A DNA stretch of 64,000 nt from Clostridia bacterium. GTDB lineage: Bacteria > Bacillota > Clostridia > Oscillospirales > Acutalibacteraceae. Positions 1 through 8,825 of this stretch are shown here, piece after piece. Location of the stretch: assembly GCA_017416485.1 (NCBI GenBank), contig JAFQCH010000023.1, forward strand, positions 63,262 through 127,261, in the 5' to 3' direction. Numbering within the stretch: the stretch's first letter is position 1; each line of letters begins with the position of its first letter. The notes under the pieces were generated by a model, which made no database searches, was not told the DNA's origin, and saw nothing but the letters and a program-made list of their open reading frames with translations. The position numbers and the translations under genes are program-made.

Positions 1-1
1 A

Positions 2-3000
2 CTCAAAGTAACATCTGAAGCTAACGAATATACCATCGTCTATATGAATGATGATGAAGTGGTTTCCACTGTCACCTACACTCCTGATCAGACTGTAACC
101 TTTGCAGACCTTACTGCAGATGCAGGTTACGATCCCTATTGGGTAATTGAAGAGGTTGAAGAAAGCAACTGGACTGCCGGCAAGTATGCTCCCGGTGCTG
201 AATTCACCGGCATGTACGGTAACATCACGGTTATTGCTCAGCCTGTTGCAAAAGATGATACCGTTTACACTGTAAACATCTACAAACAGAACCTTGAAAA
301 TGATGAATACGCACTTGTTGATACCATCGAGAAGAAGGGCACAACCGATACGGTTGTTGCTGCTCCTGAAGCAATTGAAGGCTTCAAGTTGCCTGCTGCT
401 TCTGAACTGAAGATTGCGGGTAACGGCTCAACGGTTGTTGACTATAAATACGACCGTAACACCTACACCGTAACGTATGTTGTTCTGGGTGAAAAAGATG
501 TTGATACTTACAAGTTCGGCGCAACGATTGAACATCCCGAAGATCCTGCTGAAACAGGTTATCAGTTCAGATGGTGGAACGATTATGAAACCGAACTTGC
601 AACTGTCATGGGTGCTGAAAACCTGACTTATACTGCTGTGATGGAACGCACACCTTATGAAGTGACCTATAAAGGTGTTATCAATGGCAAAATTGATCCT
701 GTTAAGTATTACATTGATGATCAGATTTTGATTCCTGTAATTTCCAGAGTGGGTTATTCAGTTGTATGGCAACTTGCGGAAACTACCGAAGGTTGGACTG
801 CCGGTTTCTACATGCCCGGTACTCTTTTCAACGCAGGAAAATATGGTAATGTTACCCTGCGTGCGGAATACAAGGCCAATGAAGTTGCTTATACCATTAA
901 ACAGTATTTTGAAAACGTTGACGGAACATTTGGTGAAGCGGTAACCATTGAAAGTGTTGGTTACACAGATGAAGAAGTGGCTGCTCCTGTGGACGTTGAA
1001 AATTATGTAACACCCGTTGCTTCCAAGCAGACCATTGCCGGCGACGGTTCTACTGTTGTTGAATATCGTTACTATCTTGCTGAAAACACCGTTTCTTATG
1101 AAGTGTTCGATGAAGTTGTTAAAACCGACACTTACAAAGTTGGTGAAAAAATTGTTGCTCCCGAAGATCCGGAAGTTACCGGCTATACCTTCATTGCTTG
1201 GGAACCTGCAATCTTCGACGTGATGCCCAATGAGTCTCTCACTTATAAAGCCAAATTCGAAACGATCCCGTATGTTATCACCTTCGATGCAAACGGCGGT
1301 TCTGCTGTTGAAGCTCTTTCTTATGACATTGAAGATGTGGTAACTCTTCCCGAATCCACACTTGCAAACAACTACTTTGTTGGTTGGGAAGTTGTTTCCG
1401 CAGAAGGCAACTGGACTGTTGCTGATGTTGTCAAGGGTAAAGTTTCCGCTAAATACGGTAATGTTGAACTGAAGGCAGTTTGGAGTGCAACACAGGCTGA
1501 TTACACCGTTAAAACCTATTTCATGGATGAAACCGGTGCTTACGGCGAAGCTGCTTCCGTTGAAACCATTACCGGCTATGTCGGTGACAATGCAACCTAT
1601 ACTGAAGTTGCAAAAGATGGTTATCATCTTGATGCAGAAAAGAGCATTGTTTCTGCCGAAATTCTTGCAGATGGCTCCACGGTTCTGGAAGCATACTATG
1701 CACGTAACAAGTATAAAGTTGATGTGACAATTAACGGCAACGGCGCAACTGTTGCATCCGGTGATGTTGAATATTACTTCGGTGCTCCTGTTGAAGTCGT
1801 CATCAATGTTGCGGATCACTATGCACTTGATTCCTGGAACGGTATCGAAGCAGACGGCACAACTGTAACATTCACAATGCCGATGGCAGATGTTGCACTT
1901 GAAGCAGTCATCAAGCCTGTTGTATACACCTTCACGGTGGACACAAAAGACGGCAGTGAATCGCAGGTTGTTGAATACACTATTGAAGGTGATGTCACCA
2001 TTCCCGCTGAGGCAACCAGAGATGCTTATGAATTCAATGGTTGGAAACTTGTTAAAGAAGTCGGCAATTGGACACAGGATGACATTGTTGCTGAAAATAA
2101 ACTGTCCGGTAAATATGGCAATGTTGCTATTGAAGCAACATGGACTGCCCTCACTTACACATTTGCTTATGATGTAAACGGCGGCACAATGCCCAGTTCG
2201 TATTACTTCAATGAAGAAACCTACACAGTGGAAACTCCCATTGTGCTTCCTGAACCTACCAAGGAAGGCTACAGATTCTCCGGTTGGACAGTAGCACTTG
2301 AAGGCGATGGCAATTGGAAGCAGGCCTACTCCGGCAGCATGAATCTTGGCAAGGGCCTGTATGGTGATGTTGTGCTGAAGGCTGCCTGGGCTCCTGTTGA
2401 AGTTAAAGTTTATATCGAGCATTATCTGCAGGATACATGGAGTGATAAATATCTTCTGATCGACAAGGCAACCTTGCTTCGTCCCGTCGGTGATGAGATT
2501 GATATTTGGGCTGAAAACGCGAAGGACGTAAGTGAAATTGTTAAACATGCTAAAGATCAGTATACGCTTGAAAAGGCTTATGTGAACGGTTCTGCTGAAC
2601 CTGAATATTCTGCTGTTGTTGCTGCTGACGGCAGCACCACCATCCAGCTTTACTATCTGCTTGACGAACATACTGTCACAATCACGTATAATACTCCCGA
2701 TGGTGTTAAAACAATTTCTGAAAAATTCCGTTTTGGTCAGACCTACAACATCAAATCTCCTGAAATTGTTGGTTATAATCCTTCCACCGTTACTGTAAGT
2801 GGTAAGATGGGTACTGAAGATGTAACAGAAAACATCACTTATTCTCTTGCTTCCTACAAACTTACAGTCAATTATATCTATGCAAACGGTAAAGCTGCTG
2901 CTGAATCGGTAACCAAAACTCTTCCTTATGGTTCTTCTTACTCCATTGCAAGTCCCGAACTGAAAGACAAGTATGGTGAACCCGTTCTCGGTTACACGCC

Positions 3001-3583
3001 GAGTCAGGCTGTTGTTGAAGGTGTAATGGGCAATGAAAATATTGTTGTTGATGTTATTTATGGCCTCAATACCCACACCTTGACCATTCACTATGTTTAT
3101 ACTGACGGCACGAAAGCTGCTGATGATTATGTTGCAGAAGTTGAATACGGTTACGCTTACAACGTTAAATCGGCAGTTGTTGACGGTTATACCGCAAGCA
3201 GTCCGTATGTAAGCGGCACAATTACCGGTGATACCGAGCTTACCGTAACCTATTCTGTAAATACCTACACGGTTATCTTCCGCGATTATGACGGAACTGA
3301 AATTTCTGTACAGCACATCGTTTATGGCGGTGCTGCAACGGCTCCCGCAGATCCTGTCAGACCGGATGATGAAAAATACAGTTATGAATTCAAGGGTTGG
3401 TCCGCTGATTTCAGTGTGGTCAACGGTGATATGGAAATTGTTGCAGAGTACATCTCTACAAACCTTTCCACAGGTGAAACCGATGGTGATGACGAACCTG
3501 TTGATAATTCGTTCTTTGGTAAACTCAAGGCATTCTTCAAGAGATTGATTGACTTCTTCAAAGTTCTGTTCTTCATTACCTGA
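2..3583 (+). CDS. InlB/MucBP-repeat surface protein, C-terminal part (5' end outside window)
   Basis: The reading frame is open from base 2, so the Met codon at 44 is internal and at least 1193 residues are present. The protein is a string of beta-rich repeats. At least five units end in a GNWT...KYGNV.L.A.W pattern (InlB/Listeria-Bacteroides type), interleaved with segments ending GDGSTVVEYRY, and the last third looks like three MucBP-type units (HTVTITY, KLTVNYIY, HTLTIHYVY). Such proteins are extracellular adhesins or wall proteins in gut Firmicutes. There is no LPXTG motif; the chain ends in a charged spacer and a Phe/Lys-rich amphipathic tail (FFGKLKAFFKRLIDFF). Ligand unknown. Confidence is high for the class and low for any specific role. 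Confidence 0.85.
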   Translation, partial: LKVTSEANEYTIVYMNDDEVVSTVTYTPDQTVTFADLTADAGYDPYWVIEEVEESNWTAGKYAPGAEFTGMYGNITVIAQPVAKDDTVYTVNIYKQNLENDEYALVDTIEKKGTTDTVVAAPEAIEGFKLPAASELKIAGNGSTVVDYKYDRNTYTVTYVVLGEKDVDTYKFGATIEHPEDPAETGYQFRWWNDYETELATVMGAENLTYTAVMERTPYEVTYKGVINGKIDPVKYYIDDQILIPVISRVGYSVVWQLAETTEGWTAGFYMPGTLFNAGKYGNVTLRAEYKANEVAYTIKQYFENVDGTFGEAVTIESVGYTDEEVAAPVDVENYVTPVASKQTIAGDGSTVVEYRYYLAENTVSYEVFDEVVKTDTYKVGEKIVAPEDPEVTGYTFIAWEPAIFDVMPNESLTYKAKFETIPYVITFDANGGSAVEALSYDIEDVVTLPESTLANNYFVGWEVVSAEGNWTVADVVKGKVSAKYGNVELKAVWSATQADYTVKTYFMDETGAYGEAASVETITGYVGDNATYTEVAKDGYHLDAEKSIVSAEILADGSTVLEAYYARNKYKVDVTINGNGATVASGDVEYYFGAPVEVVINVADHYALDSWNGIEADGTTVTFTMPMADVALEAVIKPVVYTFTVDTKDGSESQVVEYTIEGDVTIPAEATRDAYEFNGWKLVKEVGNWTQDDIVAENKLSGKYGNVAIEATWTALTYTFAYDVNGGTMPSSYYFNEETYTVETPIVLPEPTKEGYRFSGWTVALEGDGNWKQAYSGSMNLGKGLYGDVVLKAAWAPVEVKVYIEHYLQDTWSDKYLLIDKATLLRPVGDEIDIWAENAKDVSEIVKHAKDQYTLEKAYVNGSAEPEYSAVVAADGSTTIQLYYLLDEHTVTITYNTPDGVKTISEKFRFGQTYNIKSPEIVGYNPSTVTVSGKMGTEDVTENITYSLASYKLTVNYIYANGKAAAESVTKTLPYGSSYSIASPELKDKYGEPVLGYTPSQAVVEGVMGNENIVVDVIYGLNTHTLTIHYVYTDGTKAADDYVAEVEYGYAYNVKSAVVDGYTASSPYVSGTITGDTELTVTYSVNTYTVIFRDYDGTEISVQHIVYGGAATAPADPVRPDDEKYSYEFKGWSADFSVVNGDMEIVAEYISTNLSTGETDGDDEPVDNSFFGKLKAFFKRLIDFFKVLFFIT

Positions 3584-3611
3584 TAATTTGAAACCTTGAC
3601 TGTATAATGCT

Positions 3612-3647
3612 TACCCCCTGCATCTTATGGTGCAGGGGGTATTTTTG
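3612..3647 (+). terminator. Rho-independent terminator of the repeat protein gene
   Basis: A perfect stem TACCCCCTGCA / TGCAGGGGGTA is followed by ATTTTTGTG, 28 bases after the stop codon. Confidence 0.9.
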
Positions 3648-3771
3648 TGTTATAGTGAAAAGGTTGGTATCGATTGTAAGTCATTGTAATAGATCAATTT
3701 TGCAGGCGAAAATCGGACATCAATGCAGTCTTTAGCTTTTTATTTCAAATAGATTTTCCACCCATGAAGTA

Positions 3772-3806
3772 TAATAAAAAACTACGGCATTTTCTGCCGC
3801 AGTTTT
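3772..3806 (-). terminator. Terminator of the lipase gene
   Basis: On the minus strand AAAACTGCGGCA pairs with TGCCGTAGTTTT (one mismatch) and is followed by a T-rich tract, just after the stop at 3821. Confidence 0.75.
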
Positions 3807-3820
3807 GAATGTATTATGAT

Positions 3821-5383
3821 TTATGCGTGGAGCATAAAGAATTCTGAAAGTTTTTCGAATATTGATTTAAAAAGAGCTTCGATTTGATCTCTGATATTTT
3901 GCATCAGTTTTCCGTACTCGTACAGCGGATTGAACGCAGGATTATTGTACGTTTCGAATGCAACGATTTTACCTTGAGATCGGATCATATATTGCGGATA
4001 TGCCGCAAAGGTATGTATATCCACTTTTTTGTCTGCAAAAAGAACAGCATCTTTCAGTGCATTCAGGTCATTGGAATCGGTGGAGTGCTGCAAATCCCTG
4101 ATAAACCATGTGATTTCCGGGAAAGAACAGGTGGAAGCATCAATCATATGGTCAGGCGAAATGTAGCCTTTATCTGCATATTTTGCAATGTAAGAGTCAC
4201 TCAGATTTTTGCCGTAATTTGCTGTTGTTGCACCGTAAGATGCGTAAACAGTGTCTATAACACCGTCGGATTGTGAAGTCCAGTTTGCACTGACGGGAGC
4301 CATTGAGAATCCGTAGCGTGCAATGATCATCAATCTTCCGCTGTCGGCAAGTTGCTGCAAAATATCATCGCGGTTCGCGCGGACTTCAGAATTGTATGCT
4401 TGTACTTTGCTCCTTAATGCAGCATGGGCTTCATTGTTATTTCCGGACAGAACGGTTTCAAACACATATTTTTCACTTGCCTTGCAATCTGCATCCGGAA
4501 TCATTGCCCAAACAGAGGGCCAATAGGCAAACAGGGGAATCAGGCATTCTTTTGCAACACGTTCATAGGAACGCCTTACCAGTTCTTCACCGGCTGCTTC
4601 AAGAAGGTCAAACACGCCGGATGCAAACAAAGAATCCATCAATAAATCAAGAATCGCTTCGCCTTTTATGCCGGAAAACGAATACAGCAGATAGGCATAA
4701 ACCGCTTCGCCGTCCAGCATGAATCTGTTTGCAAACAGTTCGCCCATGTAGCTTGCTCCGTAAATGGCGGTTGCATCCATAATAGCCCCGTGAATTTTAT
4801 CCAATCCGTATTTTGCGGCATAACTCATAAAAATGATACCGCCCATGCTGTGGCACTCCACTGCAACTTTATCGCAGCCGGATTCAGCAAGCACATAATC
4901 AATGTATGCGGCGAGTTCATCTGCAATTACAAGCGGATCGGCGCGCCAATCATAGTTAAAACTGATTTTGGAGGTCGTGGTAATATCGGTAGGATATGTC
5001 CATTTGATTCCGCTGTTCTCTTTTGTCGTGCCGTCGGGGTTGTTCCATGCGCCGGAAAAAAGAAGATTTACTACTTCAATGAGGGCATCTTCAAAGGCAG
5101 CCCAGTTGTGAGTCAGAAGATAGTTTGCAATAGGTGCAATTGCTGTTTTCACGGCAGTCATAATCAGATCATTCTGCATAGGCCAAACAATCTTTTCATT
5201 TTCCGTGCCCATATCAGCATAAATGTCACCGCAAGCAAAACCGTGAATATAAATAGTCGGACATGTTATATCCACAGCATTGATATCAGATTCTGATTCT
5301 GTTGCAATAACAGCAGGAGAGAGGGTGGTGAAGAGGAACAGAAAACTCAGAATGCACGCAAGCAGTCGCTTTGAATTTTTCAT
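3821..5383 (-). CDS. Secreted alpha/beta-hydrolase, lipase/acyltransferase-like
   Basis: A 520-residue exported hydrolase. Residues 1-28 form a signal peptide (KNSKR, long hydrophobic run, cleavage near AVIA). An oxyanion-type IHGFA lies at about 56-60, and the nucleophile elbow CHSMGG places Ser at about 189. SDGVIDT and SPDHMID supply plausible acid and His. The layout resembles LCAT/PGAP1-type lipases; substrate unknown. The frame could begin at a GTG at 5395, but AAAGGTG sits 9-10 bases before ATG 5383, so that start is preferred. The C-terminus (about 25 residues, IRDQIEALFKSIFEKLSEFF) is an amphipathic helix like the tail of the preceding repeat protein, suggesting a shared way of holding to membrane or wall. 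Convergent with the repeat protein gene. Confidence 0.8.
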   Translation of the reverse strand: MKNSKRLLACILSFLFLFTTLSPAVIATESESDINAVDITCPTIYIHGFACGDIYADMGTENEKIVWPMQNDLIMTAVKTAIAPIANYLLTHNWAAFEDALIEVVNLLFSGAWNNPDGTTKENSGIKWTYPTDITTTSKISFNYDWRADPLVIADELAAYIDYVLAESGCDKVAVECHSMGGIIFMSYAAKYGLDKIHGAIMDATAIYGASYMGELFANRFMLDGEAVYAYLLYSFSGIKGEAILDLLMDSLFASGVFDLLEAAGEELVRRSYERVAKECLIPLFAYWPSVWAMIPDADCKASEKYVFETVLSGNNNEAHAALRSKVQAYNSEVRANRDDILQQLADSGRLMIIARYGFSMAPVSANWTSQSDGVIDTVYASYGATTANYGKNLSDSYIAKYADKGYISPDHMIDASTCSFPEITWFIRDLQHSTDSNDLNALKDAVLFADKKVDIHTFAAYPQYMIRSQGKIVAFETYNNPAFNPLYEYGKLMQNIRDQIEALFKSIFEKLSEFFMLHA

Positions 5384-5529
5384 AAGATCAAACACCTTTC
5401 TTCTAAATTATAATAATTATATCATTATGATTACAATTTGTAAACCATTTTTTAAACATGCTGCTTATGCTTGACAAAAATGCCATGCAGTGCTAAAATA
5501 AAAATGATATGAAAGGGGGAGCTTTTGTT

Positions 5530-6426
5530 ATGCCTCAGAAATATTTAATTATCAATGCAGATGATTTCGGACTTTGCAAAGCCGCCAATGATGCGGTTAT
5601 TGATTTGTTCCGCAGTGGTTGTGTGTTTTCTTCAACCGTCATGATGACTTGTCCGGGCACGGATGATGCTGTCAAATTTGCTGCTGAAAATCCACAGTAT
5701 GCCATTGGTGTACATCTTACCTTGACCAACGAATGGCAAGACAATTGCCCGTGGGGGCCGCTTACGGATGGGCAGACAATACGCAACGAAAAGGGTCGCA
5801 TGTGGCCCGAAAATGAAGATTTTGAATTGCATTGCAATTACGATGAAGCAATTGCAGAAGCAAAAGCCCAGATTGAAAAGGCAGAAAACATGGGTATGAA
5901 ACCTTCGCAGGTAGACAATCATATGGGCTCTTTGTATGGAATGAATGGCAAATACCTTATGTTGCCCAAAGTTTTCAAGCTTTGCAAAGAAAAGGGATAT
6001 GCTTTCCGCATGTGCACAACGCCTGTAGATTCTTTCTGTCCCGATGGTGTTCCGCTTGTGCTGTATAAGGCTTTTTGCTACATCAGCCGCTTCCTGTCAA
6101 AGAAGTATAAGGTATACACACCCGATTACCTGATTCTGACTGACCAGGTTGAGTCACTTAAACATAAGCAGACTTATGAAGAATTCCGCGATGCTTTCCT
6201 TAAATTCCATGCGGAAATTCCGTTTGGCATTACTGAAACCTTTATTCATCCCGTTGTTGAAACGGATGAAATTAAGGCAATTACGGGTTCTTGGCCGCGT
6301 AGAGTGTGGGAATACCAATTGATGAAGGATCCCATTACGCACCGTTTCTTCGAATCGCACGGCATAAAACTCATCAGTTACAGAGAACTCATCGAAATGA
6401 AATCTGCCGCCGCAACAAAAAAATAA
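5530..6426 (+). CDS. YdjC/ChbG-family carbohydrate deacetylase
   Basis: A 298-residue protein with the family's metal and catalytic motifs: NADDFG near the N-terminus (residues 9-14), GVHLTLT near 70, VDNHMGSLY in the middle and FIHPV near the C-terminus. ChbG/YdjC enzymes remove acetyl groups from chitobiose-type or other acetylated sugars in the cytoplasm; there is no signal peptide. The frame also offers ATG 5509, but AGGGGGAG is well placed before ATG 5530. It stands alone between a lipase and a membrane-protein operon, so its sugar substrate cannot be inferred from neighbours. Confidence 0.85.
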   Translation: MPQKYLIINADDFGLCKAANDAVIDLFRSGCVFSSTVMMTCPGTDDAVKFAAENPQYAIGVHLTLTNEWQDNCPWGPLTDGQTIRNEKGRMWPENEDFELHCNYDEAIAEAKAQIEKAENMGMKPSQVDNHMGSLYGMNGKYLMLPKVFKLCKEKGYAFRMCTTPVDSFCPDGVPLVLYKAFCYISRFLSKKYKVYTPDYLILTDQVESLKHKQTYEEFRDAFLKFHAEIPFGITETFIHPVVETDEIKAITGSWPRRVWEYQLMKDPITHRFFESHGIKLISYRELIEMKSAAATKK

Positions 6427-6432
6427 CAACAT

Positions 6433-6474
6433 TGACCGCTTGTCAGCAATGGCAGGCGGTCATTTCAGTTTTTT
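6433..6474 (+). terminator. Terminator after the deacetylase gene
   Basis: TGACCGC pairs with GCGGTCA (433-439 / 456-462 of the 6 kb line), followed by TTTCAGTTTTTT. It overlaps the last codons of the convergent gene. Confidence 0.75.
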
Positions 6475-7293
6475 AATTGTAAACATACAATCTTGTTTAT
6501 TAAAAATTTCCAAACTGATAAAATTGCCAACACATGATGTTGTTATCTGAATGCGGTATTCGTTCATGGTGCTGCAGGAGTTCATAAGAGAAGCGCATAT
6601 TGTTTCTCTGAAATTCGGTTGCACTGCAACTGATAATATTTTAATGACTTGCTGTGTTGTTGCCGGATCGGCAAATGGCGAAAACGTACTGACAACTTTT
6701 GCTGCAGAAAAGTCTTTATCCATCTCCAATTTTTTTATTGTTTCGTGTTTTTTCAAAAATGAACCGATTTCTTCCATTGCAGTGGGCAGGATGGAATAAT
6801 CAATCAAAAATGATGAATCGTTATAAACTGTTGAAATGGAAGAAACCAGCAGATCTGCATATTGTTTTATAATATTTGTTGCATTTGATTTACCGTTTAA
6901 CAGTGCATCGCATTCTTCTGCCAGTAAGTATGGCGATGCCGGCAATGACAGTGATGTGTATTGGTTCCATTGACCGTTTTTTGTTATATCCTTAGTGATT
7001 GAATCTTCAGAAAGAATGTATCGCAACAGCGAACCGTCTGCTTGTTTTCGGTAAAGGTAAACACAAGCGGTTGATTTATTTGTTTGCAAAATATAAACAT
7101 TATCTGTTTTGTGATTTTGCAAGGAAAATGTGCTGTCTTTTTGCAAGGCTGTCCAAAGAGATAAAAAATTTGCCTGCATATTGTTTTTCCAACATAAAAA
7201 AACAATTATGCAGACGAGAATCAGTGCAATATAAAAGCATATCTGTATACTCTTTTTTTTCATTAAAAAACCCCGTTTCTGTAACGGGGTCAT
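6460..7293 (-). CDS. Membrane-anchored protein of unknown function
   Basis: 277 residues from the ATG that overlaps the upstream stop as ATGA (7293). A second start, ATG 7263, gives the more typical N-terminus MKKKSIQICFYIALILVCII, and neither has a clear ribosome site. One N-terminal membrane anchor is followed by a soluble, mostly extracytoplasmic domain rich in Thr/Ser/Asn. The order of elements (YILSEDS..., TAMEEIGSFLKK..., helical middle, beta-rich end) resembles the neighbouring 316-residue protein, so the two may be diverged duplicates. Last gene of the four-gene run 10112 to 6460. No family recognised. Confidence 0.6.
   Translation of the reverse strand: MTPLQKRGFLMKKKSIQICFYIALILVCIIVFLCWKNNMQANFLSLWTALQKDSTFSLQNHKTDNVYILQTNKSTACVYLYRKQADGSLLRYILSEDSITKDITKNGQWNQYTSLSLPASPYLLAEECDALLNGKSNATNIIKQYADLLVSSISTVYNDSSFLIDYSILPTAMEEIGSFLKKHETIKKLEMDKDFSAAKVVSTFSPFADPATTQQVIKILSVAVQPNFRETICASLMNSCSTMNEYRIQITTSCVGNFISLEIFNKQDCMFTIKKLK
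7264..7292 (-). terminator. Terminator-like hairpin at the start of the downstream gene
   Basis: On the minus strand ACCCCGTT-ACAG-AACGGGGT is followed by TTTTTTA, immediately after the 7290 stop codon and immediately before ATG 7263. It has the form of a complete intrinsic terminator or attenuator. Confidence 0.65.
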
Positions 7294-8240
7294 ACAACGT
7301 ATTGTGCAAGCAACGCTTTCAATTGTTCAGATTCAATATTGATCTGGCACCCGCCGTATTTTCTGTTTGTTGCGGAAAGCGTTTTGTTGTCATTTGTGTA
7401 TGTGAATTTTATCAGTTTTCCCGAAAAAGCACCAATCGAAAACGTAAGTTCACCTTGAAACAGCAAATCGTATATGTCAAATCCGATTAAATCAGCCAGC
7501 CCGCCTGCAATGCCTGCAATATTAACAAGATTTTGCAAATTAGTTGTGTATGCAGGTTTTGTAACCTCGTGAATGTGTTCTGCAAGCCTTTTGCTGTCGG
7601 CCGGTGCGAAATTGTACTGTAAAGTAAAATTTTCTCTTGCAAATGAATAGCCGGCTGCTTGGCGAAAACTTTCATCTTCAAAAACTTTCATTGCAGATCG
7701 GATAACAGTGGGAACCACAGCGAAATTGAAATATTTTGTTAAATCAATTCCGAAAATACCATTCATATCTGTTGCCAATGTCGCAGTGTCTGCCTCTCTG
7801 TCTGAAAGGATTCTTGCCATATTTTTTGCCAGACGATGCAGGTCTGTTAAACAAACTCGACTGCTGTCAAAATGCCATTTGTTTGCATCCATGGAAAACT
7901 GATAACGAACCCCGTCCTTAATAAGTATGTAGGATGCAGTTCGGTTATTCCCTTCACCAAGGTGCCAATAGGTTTCAATGGTGTTTTTATCTTCTTCCAA
8001 GTGATAAATAAAGATGCCGTTTTCTCCGTTTTTGCTGATGTCAAAAATTCCGCTTTTTCGTGCAAAAACAATTGCGGCGCTGTCGGATATGGCTTGGCCG
8101 AAATTTCCGCCGTCGTTCAAACGCAAAAAACGAGCAACAGGGGATGGTCCTGCATATTGCAGGGGCAATAAAAGCAAAACACACAGCCCGATGGCGGTTG
8201 CCGTAATCAGCACAGAAATGAAGTTGCGAAGTTTTTTCAA
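7290..8240 (-). CDS. Membrane-anchored protein of unknown function
   Basis: 316 residues starting at a TTG codon with AAGGAG 11 bases upstream. A single N-terminal anchor (residues 7-30, VLITATAIGLCVLLLLPL) is followed by an extracytoplasmic domain, with GVRYQFSMDANKW and a helical part around LTDLHRLAKNMARIL. It follows the cohesin-like lipoprotein gene by 15 bases and overlaps the next gene by 4, so it is operonic. No known domain recognised; the shared layout with the next gene suggests an old tandem duplication. Confidence 0.65.
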   Translation of the reverse strand: MKKLRNFISVLITATAIGLCVLLLLPLQYAGPSPVARFLRLNDGGNFGQAISDSAAIVFARKSGIFDISKNGENGIFIYHLEEDKNTIETYWHLGEGNNRTASYILIKDGVRYQFSMDANKWHFDSSRVCLTDLHRLAKNMARILSDREADTATLATDMNGIFGIDLTKYFNFAVVPTVIRSAMKVFEDESFRQAAGYSFARENFTLQYNFAPADSKRLAEHIHEVTKPAYTTNLQNLVNIAGIAGGLADLIGFDIYDLLFQGELTFSIGAFSGKLIKFTYTNDNKTLSATNRKYGGCQINIESEQLKALLAQYVV

Positions 8241-8255
8241 ATTGAAAACAACTCC

Positions 8256-8810
8256 TTATTGAACGTTAATTACAATGTTTTCAGTTTGCAACAGGTTGGT
8301 TTTGTCTGCTGTTTCATTGCCCTCTGCATCAAGCGCGATCAAGAAGTTAATACCACTGAGTTGAATCGTTTGCGTGCCGCCGGCACCCGGCAATGGTGTG
8401 ACTGCCAGTTCAAACAAGGTTTCATCTGTTACCTCGGCAGAGCGCATAACAAATCCACCATAGGAAATTTTACCTGTGTCTACTTTTAAAGTGTCAACAA
8501 GATCAGGAATGGTGCCGACACTCGTGTATTCAACATCAAGCACATTGCTGTCATAGTCAGCAACGAGATCAATGGAAGAGAACAATCCAGCATTGCACAG
8601 TTTCACCGCTACTGTGATTTCTTCACCAATAGCAGGGTTTGCATTGGATACAACCGCATATACGGTAGGATTTGTGCCGAATTCTGCAATAGCAGATTGG
8701 GTTGCTGAATTCTCGGTAGCTTCATCTTCAGTATTTTGTTCGGTTTGGCAGGCTGCAAAAGCAAAAATCATTGTAAGAATGAGAGAAATGGTGATTATTT
8801 TTTTTATCAT
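8256..8810 (-). CDS. Lipoprotein with a cohesin-like domain
   Basis: 184 residues. A lipoprotein signal peptide ends at FAFAAC (Cys at about 21), followed by an acidic linker to about residue 42. The rest (about 46-184) has the pattern of a cohesin/CBM-like beta-sandwich: NPAIGEEITVAVKL, a SSIDLVADYDSNVL strand pair typical of cohesins, and a closing TIQLSGINF. Cohesins hold dockerin-bearing enzymes in cellulosomes, but isolated cohesin-like folds are also general binding modules, and no dockerin is seen in this window. AAAGGAG lies 10 bases before the ATG. It sits between another lipoprotein and two anchored proteins, suggesting an envelope complex. Confidence 0.7.
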   Translation of the reverse strand: MIKKIITISLILTMIFAFAACQTEQNTEDEATENSATQSAIAEFGTNPTVYAVVSNANPAIGEEITVAVKLCNAGLFSSIDLVADYDSNVLDVEYTSVGTIPDLVDTLKVDTGKISYGGFVMRSAEVTDETLFELAVTPLPGAGGTQTIQLSGINFLIALDAEGNETADKTNLLQTENIVINVQ

Positions 8811-8825
8811 TTATTGTATTCTCCT

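Noticed and set aside
758..3316. 852-codon open frame on the minus strand opposite the repeat protein
   Set aside because: Shadow frame: it is Phe/Asn/Ile-rich without domains, has no ribosome site, and the opposite strand encodes clear InlB/MucBP repeats.
44..3583. LPXTG-type sortase signal on the surface repeat protein
   Set aside because: No LPXTG or related motif occurs near the C-terminus; the tail is amphipathic, not a hydrophobic span plus basic end.
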